This document shows positions 1 to 5,091 of a DNA stretch of 6,547 nucleotides, one piece after another. Source of the DNA: Cyanobacteria bacterium UBA9579 (GTDB lineage: Bacteria > Cyanobacteriota > Vampirovibrionia > Gastranaerophilales > UBA9579); contig DNSU01000059.1 in assembly GCA_003499585.1 (NCBI GenBank), positions 11,665-18,211 on the forward strand, given 5' to 3'. A program made the translations under genes and the position numbers. Numbering within the stretch: position 1 is the first letter of the stretch; each line of letters starts with the position of its first letter. The notes below the pieces were generated by a model that saw only the letters and a program-made list of their open reading frames with translations, was not told where the DNA came from and did no database searches.

Positions 1-283
1 CATTAGTGCGTACCAAACCATCATAAATGAAGTCTTTAAGTGCCTGTAAAGCTCCTTTTATGTTTCCATCAGAGAAATCATACTGGCTACCCTTAAAATT
101 GATTTTATTGATCTTTTTAAGCTGATTTTCCAGTATTCCTTCAAGGATAACATTAGAAGTTTTACCCTGACGTTCCTTCATAGCTTCCTCGGAAGTCAGG
201 TAAATATACCCCAGATTCTGTAATAGCTGTAAAGCTGGAATTTGTGAAATATGATCTTCTTTTAATGATGGTATATTCTGCAT
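1..283 (-). CDS. hsdR: Type I restriction endonuclease subunit R (HsdR), N-terminal fragment
   Basis: This is the first 94 codons of the motor/nuclease subunit of the Type I restriction system; the rest lies beyond base 1. HsdR joins HsdM and HsdS and carries out ATP-driven DNA translocation and cleavage of unmethylated DNA. The ATG at 283-281 opens a frame with no stop to the window edge. The translation begins MQNIPSLKEDHISQIPALQL and continues with LGYIYLTSEEAMKERQGKTS, LEGILENQLKKIN, FSDGNIKGALQALKD and DGLVRTN, the N-terminal pattern I recognise from this HsdR family (recalled, not searched). The catalytic PD-(D/E)XK nuclease and helicase motifs fall outside the window, so activity cannot be judged. 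A GAGGA ribosome site lies 7 bases before the ATG and is merged with the stop codon of the upstream CD-NTase gene, only 10 bases away. Expression is therefore probably coupled to that gene. Confidence 0.93.
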   Translation of the reverse strand, partial: MQNIPSLKEDHISQIPALQLLQNLGYIYLTSEEAMKERQGKTSNVILEGILENQLKKINKINFKGSQYDFSDGNIKGALQALKDFIYDGLVRTN

Positions 284-290
284 AATTTAT

Positions 291-295
291 TCCTC
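291..295 (-). promoter_or_regulatory. Ribosome binding site of hsdR
   Basis: GAGGA lies 7 bases upstream of the hsdR ATG. It overlaps the TGA stop of the CD-NTase gene (296-294, read TGAGGA), so terminating ribosomes end exactly at the re-initiation site. This supports the chosen hsdR start and translational coupling. Confidence 0.75.
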
Positions 296-1172
296 ATAAC
301 AAAGGTCTGATTTGAGATAATTTTTCTCCCAACAGAGCACGTCTACCATATAACCGCTGATTTGGGTCAGGAATTAATTTTCTTATTTCCGTTTCAGCCA
401 TAATAGTTATTGCTTGTGCTTCATAATATCTTACTTTTTGAATAATCGTCTTGGCTGTTTCTAACTTATGTTTTTTCCAATCAGGTGCAAAGTACGATAA
501 ATTTAGATCATCCATAAAATTCAGGAAGTATTTTTTTGATTCTGGAATATGAAAAAGCCAATCACAAGCATAAAAATCATAATTAACTATCCATCTTTCA
601 AGGTCATAAGACTCAAAAGGATAATTATTTATTGCATTCCAATATTTAACAAGTCTTATCACTGGTTTAATTAAGAAATTATGTTCTTTATTTTTTTCAG
701 TAAGGCTATTATTAAATGCGTTTGGGTCGGTTGCAATCCAATCATTAAGGTCTGAGACCTTAGCTGGAATATATAATTGCTGATAAAATAAACCGTGTTG
801 TATTATCGCAGGAACCAGCTCAAATTTTATATGGTTGAGTTCCAAAACAATAGTCGGGTTAGATTGATGTATTTGTGAAGCCTGATAGTATTTTTCCACA
901 AACTGTTTAAGTTTATTCAAATATGTCTGTGGCTTATATGAGTTATCGGCAAATACAACCATATAGTCAATATCAGAGTTTACATCCATCGAGCGTGGGA
1001 GTATGGTACCGCGAGTATGTGAACCAAATCTAAAATGACTATTAACTTCTGTACCAAAGTGACTTTGCAGGCATTTTTGTAAATACTCAATAGAGCGGTC
1101 TATAGATTCTTTTTCATCATCTCTGATAATTGCGTTGTCCACAATTTGTTTTAAATAACTTGATACAGTCAT
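294..1172 (-). CDS. SMODS/CD-NTase family nucleotidyltransferase (CBASS-type second-messenger synthase)
   Basis: A 292-residue protein of the cGAS/DncV-like nucleotidyltransferase family, which makes cyclic or linear oligonucleotide messengers in anti-phage signalling. The Pol-beta-type catalytic signature is visible: GS at residues 50-51 (FGSHTRGTILPRSMD), the metal-binding pair in SDIDY (D67, D69), and a probable third acidic residue E118 in FELVPAI. A helix reading IKPVIRLVKYWN (168-179) and ESYDLE (187-192) match the C-terminal helical region of the family. Length is typical of a stand-alone SMODS protein. I chose the ATG at 1172 because AGGAGGGG precedes it and it follows the SLATT stop by one base; an upstream in-frame ATG at 1226 would overlap the SLATT coding region and has no such support. 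Its partner is the SLATT gene just upstream. No Cap2 (E1/E2-like), Cap3 (JAB), HORMA or TRIP13 gene is present, so a minimal Type I-like CBASS is the best reading. The nucleotide product cannot be read from the sequence. Confidence 0.9.
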   Translation of the reverse strand: MTVSSYLKQIVDNAIIRDDEKESIDRSIEYLQKCLQSHFGTEVNSHFRFGSHTRGTILPRSMDVNSDIDYMVVFADNSYKPQTYLNKLKQFVEKYYQASQIHQSNPTIVLELNHIKFELVPAIIQHGLFYQQLYIPAKVSDLNDWIATDPNAFNNSLTEKNKEHNFLIKPVIRLVKYWNAINNYPFESYDLERWIVNYDFYACDWLFHIPESKKYFLNFMDDLNLSYFAPDWKKHKLETAKTIIQKVRYYEAQAITIMAETEIRKLIPDPNQRLYGRRALLGEKLSQIRPLL

Positions 1173-1173
1173 A

Positions 1174-1686
1174 TTACTGCCCCTCCTGTGTTTTATCAGT
1201 ATGATACTGGGCTTGCCCATCTTCAATATCTTTTTTTGCTTTTAAATATGCTTCTTCTCTTGTAAAAGGGCTATTCTGATTTAATTTGTTACGTTCGTTT
1301 GATAGGAACATAATTCTTTGTTTTGCTTCTGCAATTGGCATACCTTCCAGCTCTATAGACTTAAAAATCCGTGTATTATTTCTAATACATAAATACTGAT
1401 TACCTATAGATTTATGAGCATATGCTTTTTCCTGTGGATTTATAAAGGTTTGTACAGCACCAAGAATAGCCGCAATAATAGCGGAAACTATAGCCCAAGT
1501 ACAATTTTCCTGTAACATTCCTATACCTGCTACTGTAGTAAAAAATACCATTGAAATACCAAGCCAATAATGGATATTAGACCAGTAATCACTATCATTA
1601 AAATGCTTTTTAGCCGAATATTCAGTATCTTCAATAATACGTTTAGCTTCTTTAATAACTTCGTTTAATACTTTTTCTTCATTCAT
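1174..1686 (-). CDS. SLATT domain protein, two-transmembrane CBASS-type effector
   Basis: A 170-residue protein with the architecture of the SLATT (SMODS and SLOG-associating two-transmembrane) family. A charged N-terminal helix (about 1-37) is followed by two hydrophobic spans, about 39-58 (starting HYWLGISMVFFTTVAG) and 63-82 (TWAIVSAIIAAILGAVQTFI). A cytosolic helical part follows with the family-like NPQEKAYAHKSIGNQY...RIF pattern (83-108), then a charged tail. SLATT proteins are thought to be membrane pore-forming effectors gated by a nucleotide signal, causing growth arrest or death. The next gene, one base downstream, is a SMODS nucleotidyltransferase, the partner from which the family takes its name. 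The start at 1686 is preceded by AAAGGAG at a 5-base spacing. The frame is open further upstream to 1827, but that part is hydrophilic, unsupported and inside the hsdS tail. The function is inferred from family and context. Confidence 0.87.
   Translation of the reverse strand: MNEEKVLNEVIKEAKRIIEDTEYSAKKHFNDSDYWSNIHYWLGISMVFFTTVAGIGMLQENCTWAIVSAIIAAILGAVQTFINPQEKAYAHKSIGNQYLCIRNNTRIFKSIELEGMPIAEAKQRIMFLSNERNKLNQNSPFTREEAYLKAKKDIEDGQAQYHTDKTQEGQ
1180..1187 (-). promoter_or_regulatory. Strong ribosome binding site of the CD-NTase gene
   Basis: AGGAGGGG ends the SLATT coding region; its AGGAGG core is 9 bases before the ATG at 1172. It decides the start of the nucleotidyltransferase in favour of 1172 over 1226. 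The near-perfect anti-Shine-Dalgarno match suggests efficient translation. Confidence 0.85.
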
Positions 1687-1691
1687 ATATA

Positions 1692-1698
1692 CTCCTTT
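1692..1698 (-). promoter_or_regulatory. Ribosome binding site of the SLATT gene
   Basis: AAAGGAG lies 5 bases before the ATG at 1686. It shares bases with the TAA stop of hsdS (1699-1697, read TAAAGGAG), so the stop and the ribosome site are merged. This decides the SLATT start. Confidence 0.8.
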
Positions 1699-1725
1699 AT
1701 CCTTCTGATGGACAATTATTGTCAA
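1696..1725 (-). promoter_or_regulatory. Possible sigma70-type promoter upstream of the SLATT/CD-NTase pair
   Basis: A perfect TTGACA -35 hexamer (1725-1720) is followed after 18 bases by GATAAA (1701-1696), which matches four of six positions of the -10 consensus. It lies in the last codons of hsdS, immediately before the SLATT gene. Caveat: a transcript from here would begin almost at the SLATT start codon and would lose its ribosome site, so it would serve SLATT only as a leaderless message, though it could serve the CD-NTase normally. In an AT-rich genome a chance match is possible. Confidence 0.3.
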
Positions 1726-3091
1726 TACATTCACAAAGCGGGGTGCTATTTCTTTCATTCTGGGTTCTACAGGTAAATGATTTATGATTTTCTTGTTTAT
1801 TACCTTCAAATTTCCTGACTGAATCAACTTTCACCCGTATTTGCCCTGTGAGTAGCTTTTGCATTAAGCCTTTTTTCTGTTCTTTTAGAGAGTCAAACTG
1901 TTTATTTAACAGTTTTATTTCTTCATCACAGGCATTTAAAACCGTCGCTATTTTTTGTTGTTCTTCAATTGAAGGCGGGATTCTTAGTAAAGTAGCAAAA
2001 AACTCAGTTATACCTATGTTTAATAATCCGTGATTTCTTGCACCTTCTTGGGCAATATTCTGTATTTCTTGGTTCAACAGCCCTGCTTCAAAGTAATGTG
2101 CAAAGAAGGAACTACAAATATCATCTGATTTTGAAGCAAAACAAATGTACAGACTTGAAACAACCCCGCTATCGTATTTATCAAGTCTTTTTATTGCACC
2201 CATTGGATAGCCTGTCGAATAGCTTTTGTTATAGGCAAATTCACCGTTTTTAATTAAAATATAATTTGATGTATCTTTACTGGCTATTCGTTTTTTATAA
2301 AATTCTTCCTGGCTAATAAGACCTTGTTGAGCTGAAATAGTGAGAATATTTGCATTATTTTCAGTATTTTTTCTGGTTATTCTCTCAAATTTATCTTTTA
2401 AACTAACTTTAATCCATTTTTGACCCGCAAATTCACCAAATCTAATTTTGCCCATAAGAAGCTGTTGCATAAGAGCTTTTTTAAGCTGGGTTTTAGCAAT
2501 TATAAGCTCTTCTGTTTTTTCAATAGCCTTATCCCAGCAGAAAAGAGTCTTAGCTATTTTTTGTCTTTCTGATGAGCTTTGAGGATATATTATTTTCAAG
2601 TTTTCAACATCTGAACTATTTATAGCAGGATAGTTAGAACCAACTAATAATTTATCTATTTGGTTTAAAATAAAATTACTGTATAAAGTTTGATATATAA
2701 AGGTAGAATCATTACTTTTCGCTGGTGTAATTAAAGCAAACCCAGTAGAACAAATAACATCTTGCACCTCAAAGTCAGCCAAAGCAAAGCCTTGGAGGTA
2801 AGGTCTTACAGTCGCCATAATCACATCTTTTCTCTTTAAAATTCTTCTAGCTCTTGAAGGAGCATATTTAAATTTTATTTTTTCAACTGGAAAATCAATA
2901 ACCCCTTGTTTTATAGAAGATAAATCAAGGTATGTGAATTCATATTCTTTGTTAGTATTTTCAGGTAAACTTTTTTCATTGATTTTTGCAATATCCTGTA
3001 TCTTTTTAATATCCCAATCTCTGGGAATCCAACCAAGTTCAGTCTTTTTATAACCTGCTTTATTTTCAATTTTTTCTGCCGTAACTGTCAT
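1697..3091 (-). CDS. hsdS: Type I restriction-modification specificity subunit S (HsdS)
   Basis: A 464-residue DNA-recognition subunit that directs HsdM and HsdR to a bipartite target. It has the standard two-half layout: an N-terminal lead-in with TELGWIPRDWDIKK (17-30), target recognition domain 1 (about 24-172), a central helical spacer (about 173-218: SSERQKIAKTL, ending LMQQLLMGKIRF), target recognition domain 2 (about 225-374, with SAQQGLISQEEF, FAYNKSYSTGYPMGAIKRL and VVSSLYICF), and a second spacer (about 375-421: IEEQQKIATVL, ending LMQKLLTGQIRV). The spacers are mutual repeats offset by 202 residues. Family members usually end just after the GQIRV stretch; here an extra tail of about 42 hydrophilic residues (423-464) follows, with four cysteines (441, 453, 455, 460). 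The start at 3091 has AAAGGA 7 bases upstream. The stop is merged with the SLATT ribosome site. The DNA target cannot be predicted from the sequence. Confidence 0.96.
   Translation of the reverse strand: MTVTAEKIENKAGYKKTELGWIPRDWDIKKIQDIAKINEKSLPENTNKEYEFTYLDLSSIKQGVIDFPVEKIKFKYAPSRARRILKRKDVIMATVRPYLQGFALADFEVQDVICSTGFALITPAKSNDSTFIYQTLYSNFILNQIDKLLVGSNYPAINSSDVENLKIIYPQSSSERQKIAKTLFCWDKAIEKTEELIIAKTQLKKALMQQLLMGKIRFGEFAGQKWIKVSLKDKFERITRKNTENNANILTISAQQGLISQEEFYKKRIASKDTSNYILIKNGEFAYNKSYSTGYPMGAIKRLDKYDSGVVSSLYICFASKSDDICSSFFAHYFEAGLLNQEIQNIAQEGARNHGLLNIGITEFFATLLRIPPSIEEQQKIATVLNACDEEIKLLNKQFDSLKEQKKGLMQKLLTGQIRVKVDSVRKFEGNKQENHKSFTCRTQNERNSTPLCECIDNNCPSEG
1711..1723. repeat. 13-bp palindrome, possible operator before the SLATT gene
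   Basis: GACAATTATTGTC consists of two perfect 6-base arms around one central base. It overlaps the TTGACA hexamer of the possible promoter and ends 25 bases before the SLATT start codon. Size and position suit a dimeric repressor, but no repressor for it is identified. The arms are too short and AT-rich for a terminator, and no T tract follows. Confidence 0.35.
1832..1878 (-). repeat. hsdS spacer repeat, copy 2 (C-terminal half)
   Basis: This encodes EQKKGLMQKLLTGQIRV (residues 404-420), the end of the second conserved spacer. It is an imperfect direct copy of the segment at 2438-2484, 606 bases away. In this family such repeats position the two recognition domains and can serve as recombination points for swapping them. 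Confidence 0.6.
2438..2484 (-). repeat. hsdS spacer repeat, copy 1 (central)
   Basis: This encodes TQLKKALMQQLLMGKIRF or nearly so (residues about 202-218), the end of the first conserved spacer. It pairs with the copy at 1832-1878. The match is clear in protein, less so in DNA, so recent exchange between the copies is not implied. Confidence 0.6.
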
Positions 3092-3098
3092 TATTCAA

Positions 3099-3104
3099 TC
3101 CTTT
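3099..3104 (-). promoter_or_regulatory. Ribosome binding site of hsdS
   Basis: AAAGGA lies 7 bases before the hsdS ATG at 3091, in the 18-base gap after the zinc-ribbon gene. It supports the hsdS start. Confidence 0.7.
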
Positions 3105-3109
3105 AGTTG

Positions 3110-3364
3110 CTACTTAATTGTAAAACCAGCTTTTTTGAATGTCTTTAATATTTCATCTTCGGCAAATTTTGTATATTCTTCACCAATTTTTTCAAGCTCA
3201 TTACCTACTGCAACATCTCTAATTGATATAAAATCATTCAATTTATCACAATTGGAACATTTGATCATTTCACCTTCTTCTGGCTCATAACCCTCGTGAG
3301 GTATTTCAAACTCTGTTGAGCCACAAAAAACACATTCCAGTTTTATTTCGTATTGCTCTTCCAT
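3110..3364 (-). CDS. Small zinc-ribbon-like protein of unknown function
   Basis: An 84-residue acidic protein. Two CxxC knuckles, C11/C14 (CVFCGSTEF) and C36/C39 (CSNCDKLND), separated by 21 residues, form a probable four-cysteine zinc ribbon. The rest (about 45-84) is predicted helical and charged, ending LKTFKKAGFTIK. Short proteins of this build bind zinc and often contact nucleic acid or another protein, but I cannot assign a role. It is the last gene of a three-gene cassette between hsdM and hsdS. Its ATG shares one base with the stop of the 210-residue gene (TAATG), and AGGAGG lies 6 bases upstream inside that gene. This very strong site suggests high translation and a fixed ratio to its neighbour. 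It is complete, ending in TAG. Partnership with the 210-residue protein is inferred only from coupling. Confidence 0.85.
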   Translation of the reverse strand: MEEQYEIKLECVFCGSTEFEIPHEGYEPEEGEMIKCSNCDKLNDFISIRDVAVGNELEKIGEEYTKFAEDEILKTFKKAGFTIK

Positions 3365-3996
3365 TACATACCTCCTAAAGATTTGGTTATTAACGTATTT
3401 GCAGTAGTAGATAAAATTGAAGAAATTACTGGATTATTAAAAAACTTACCTACTAAACTTTTTGCTTCGTTTTTCTCTTTTTCCGTAATATTTGCTTTTT
3501 CTATCTCATTTATTAGATTATTTATTGTATTCTCTATATTTTGAGTATTATTGTTTCCTATTTGCAAGCTACTAGCATTGATTGGTCCATTAAACGTAAT
3601 TTGAGAAGTTTTTTGAGGTTTATAGTTTTTAGCTTTTTCTACTGAATTTGCCCTTGCAAAGCCTTTATTTGTTATTTGAATATCATTATAATCACTACCG
3701 CAATACATTTTTTCAATATATTCGTGAGTCATACAGGATTTAATTACAATTTCAAATTCATTATCAGTAATCTCTATAATTTGCTTAAACAATGTAAGAT
3801 TATTTCCTTCTGGTACTATTTCTTCCTTAACTCCCATATATTCTTCGGTACGGGATAAAGCAAAATTAAATATAGAGGATTTAACTGTATTTCCAGAATT
3901 TTCTAAATCATTTTTCATATAAACCAATAAAACATCGATAAGCTCTTCTTTTCTGCTTAAATCCAAATTTATTCTTTCTTTTTCTTTAAATGTCAT
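3364..3996 (-). CDS. Hypothetical protein with winged-helix-like N-terminus and RHIM-like motif
   Basis: A 210-residue protein I do not recognise as a named family. Residues about 1-120 are mixed helical, and a stretch ending YNDIQITNKGFARA (103-116) resembles the last strand and wing of winged-helix folds, so a DNA-binding or protein-binding wHTH is possible. Residues 133-154 are Asn-rich and strand-like: ITFNGPINASSLQIGNNNTQ then NI. The core LQIGNNN (144-150) resembles the (I/V)Q(I/V)G core of RHIM amyloid motifs, for example VQVGDNN of human RIPK3. A helix follows (about 155-187), then a hydrophobic end NNPVISSILSTTANTLI (187-203). The latter is moderately hydrophobic and could insert into a membrane or pack in an oligomer. 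The gene is very AT-rich. Its ATG overlaps the rhuM stop by one base (TAATG), with GAGG about 10 bases upstream; its own stop overlaps the next ATG in the same way. A role in oligomeric signalling is a hypothesis only. Confidence 0.8.
   Translation of the reverse strand: MTFKEKERINLDLSRKEELIDVLLVYMKNDLENSGNTVKSSIFNFALSRTEEYMGVKEEIVPEGNNLTLFKQIIEITDNEFEIVIKSCMTHEYIEKMYCGSDYNDIQITNKGFARANSVEKAKNYKPQKTSQITFNGPINASSLQIGNNNTQNIENTINNLINEIEKANITEKEKNEAKSLVGKFFNNPVISSILSTTANTLITKSLGGM
3371..3376 (-). promoter_or_regulatory. Strong ribosome binding site of the zinc-ribbon gene
   Basis: AGGAGG, a full anti-Shine-Dalgarno match, lies 6 bases before the ATG at 3364. It sits within the last codons of the 210-residue gene and fixes the start of the small protein. 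Confidence 0.85.
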
Positions 3997-5039
3997 TATT
4001 CCTTAACCTCTTTTTTCTTTGGAGAAACTTTTATTTTGCTAGCTTCAATCTTTTTTGCTTTTTTAACTCTAGTTTCAATGTCTTCAAGTTCTTTTAAATC
4101 CTGTTTATCAGCTTCTATAGCTTCTGTTTTACGTCTTTGTGCGTTAAACTCCTCAAAACGCTTGTGAGCTATTTCTTCCGCTTGCTTTTTACTTATACTG
4201 CCTGCATTATCAAGAATTTCATAGTCGTTAAATTCCAGGAATTTATCTACTTTATCCTTCCAATCAGACATTTTGAGCTGTCTGCGTCTTTCAGCCTGAT
4301 CTTCCGCATAATCCAGGAACATTGTTACTAACCTGTCCAGCTTTTTGATTTCATCTTGTATCAGATAATTTTTAGCAATAATAACATCCTGCTTGCGAAC
4401 CCTTGACCCGTTCCAGCTAGTTAAATTCATATTGGGACTATTAGCGTCTGCACGAGCAGTTATTAACTCCGCCGCAGTATTTCCTGTTACGGCGTATAAT
4501 AATTTATTTTGAACAGTAGCAAAGAATATATTTGATGTCTTTATATCATCTTTATAATCAACACTCAGAGTAAATAAATCCCTGATCTTTTGATAAAAAC
4601 GCTTTTCAGAAGCCCGTATCTCACGAATGCGTTCTAATAACTCATCAAAATAATCCCATCCCTGCGGATTTTTTAAGCGTTCATCATCTATTACAAAACC
4701 TTTGATTACATATTCTTTCAGTGTCTGTGTTGCCCACTGTCTAAAACGTATTGCAATAGCTGAATTAGTTCTATATCCTACTGCAAGTATTATATCCAAG
4801 CTAAAAATCTCTACTGGCTTATCTGAGGAACTAATGTGCATTTTTTGCACATTGCTTTTTTCTTCAACCTCACCATCAGTAAAAATATTTTTAATATGTT
4901 TAGAAACAACTGAACGATCAATACCAAATAATTCTGATATTTTTTGCCTGTCAAGCCAGAGATTATTTCCTTTAAGGTTGATTTCTAACTGAACTTTACC
5001 ATCATCACTTTGATATACCACTATTTCATTATCTGTCAT
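3996..5039 (-). CDS. rhuM: RhuM family protein
   Basis: A 347-residue protein of the RhuM ('virulence protein') family, named from a Salmonella pathogenicity island and frequently found beside or inside Type I restriction operons; its biochemical role is not established. Residues about 28-52 (WLDRQKISELFGIDRSVVSK onward) form a convincing helix-turn-helix. The family core follows: VEIFSLDIILAVGYRTNSAI (76-95), FRQWATQTLKEYVIKGFVID (99-118) and DDERLKN. A second conserved block is TAAELITARADANSPNMNLT (188-207), SWNGSRVRKQDVIIAKNYL. The tail (about 300-347) is charged, Lys-rich and probably coiled coil or DNA-contacting. No membrane segment or signal peptide is seen, so it is cytosolic. The start at 5039 is supported by purine-rich GGAGCTGGAAACAA just upstream. 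The stop overlaps the next start as TAATG. A regulator or accessory factor of the operon is plausible from the helix-turn-helix, but unproven. Confidence 0.92.
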   Translation of the reverse strand: MTDNEIVVYQSDDGKVQLEINLKGNNLWLDRQKISELFGIDRSVVSKHIKNIFTDGEVEEKSNVQKMHISSSDKPVEIFSLDIILAVGYRTNSAIAIRFRQWATQTLKEYVIKGFVIDDERLKNPQGWDYFDELLERIREIRASEKRFYQKIRDLFTLSVDYKDDIKTSNIFFATVQNKLLYAVTGNTAAELITARADANSPNMNLTSWNGSRVRKQDVIIAKNYLIQDEIKKLDRLVTMFLDYAEDQAERRRQLKMSDWKDKVDKFLEFNDYEILDNAGSISKKQAEEIAHKRFEEFNAQRRKTEAIEADKQDLKELEDIETRVKKAKKIEASKIKVSPKKKEVKE

Positions 5040-5059
5040 TTGTTTCCAGCTCCATTGTT

Positions 5060-5087
5060 ATTTTAAAATCCTTGATATGCACGTAAA
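5060..5087 (-). promoter_or_regulatory. Weak candidate promoter between hsdM and rhuM
   Basis: The 52-base gap is the widest in the window. It contains TTTACG (5087-5082, four of six matches to the -35 consensus), a 16-base spacer and TAAAAT (5065-5060, five of six matches to the -10 consensus). A start near 5053 would leave a leader of about 14 bases. It could give the cargo genes separate expression from hsdM, but matches of this quality are common in AT-rich DNA. Confidence 0.2.
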
Positions 5088-5091
5088 AGGT

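Noticed and set aside
1173..1226. An earlier in-frame ATG (1226) for the CD-NTase, adding 18 residues
   Set aside because: It would overlap the SLATT coding region, lacks a good ribosome site, and the ATG at 1172 has AGGAGGGG at a proper distance and fits the family N-terminus.
1466..1484. CCGC/GCGG inverted repeat with a 7-base loop
   Set aside because: It lies in the middle of the SLATT coding region within a transmembrane segment, with only 4-base arms; no terminator or regulatory role is supported.
1687..1827. An earlier start at 1827 for the SLATT protein
   Set aside because: The added 47 residues overlap the hsdS tail in another frame and do not resemble SLATT; the ATG at 1686 has AAAGGAG 5 bases away.
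1832..2484. Phase-variable recombination of hsdS through its repeats
   Set aside because: The two spacer copies are similar in protein but clearly diverged in DNA, and no second hsdS or recombinase gene is in the window.
4702..4992. A 96-codon plus-strand open frame opposite rhuM, and other plus-strand frames of 60-71 codons
   Set aside because: All lie antisense to well-supported genes, show no recognisable protein pattern and are expected by chance in AT-rich coding DNA.
5030..5056. A mini-ORF of 8 codons (MELETNDR) overlapping the rhuM start
   Set aside because: Its nearest AAGGA is 13 bases away, and such a short frame arises easily by chance; not enough to call a leader peptide.
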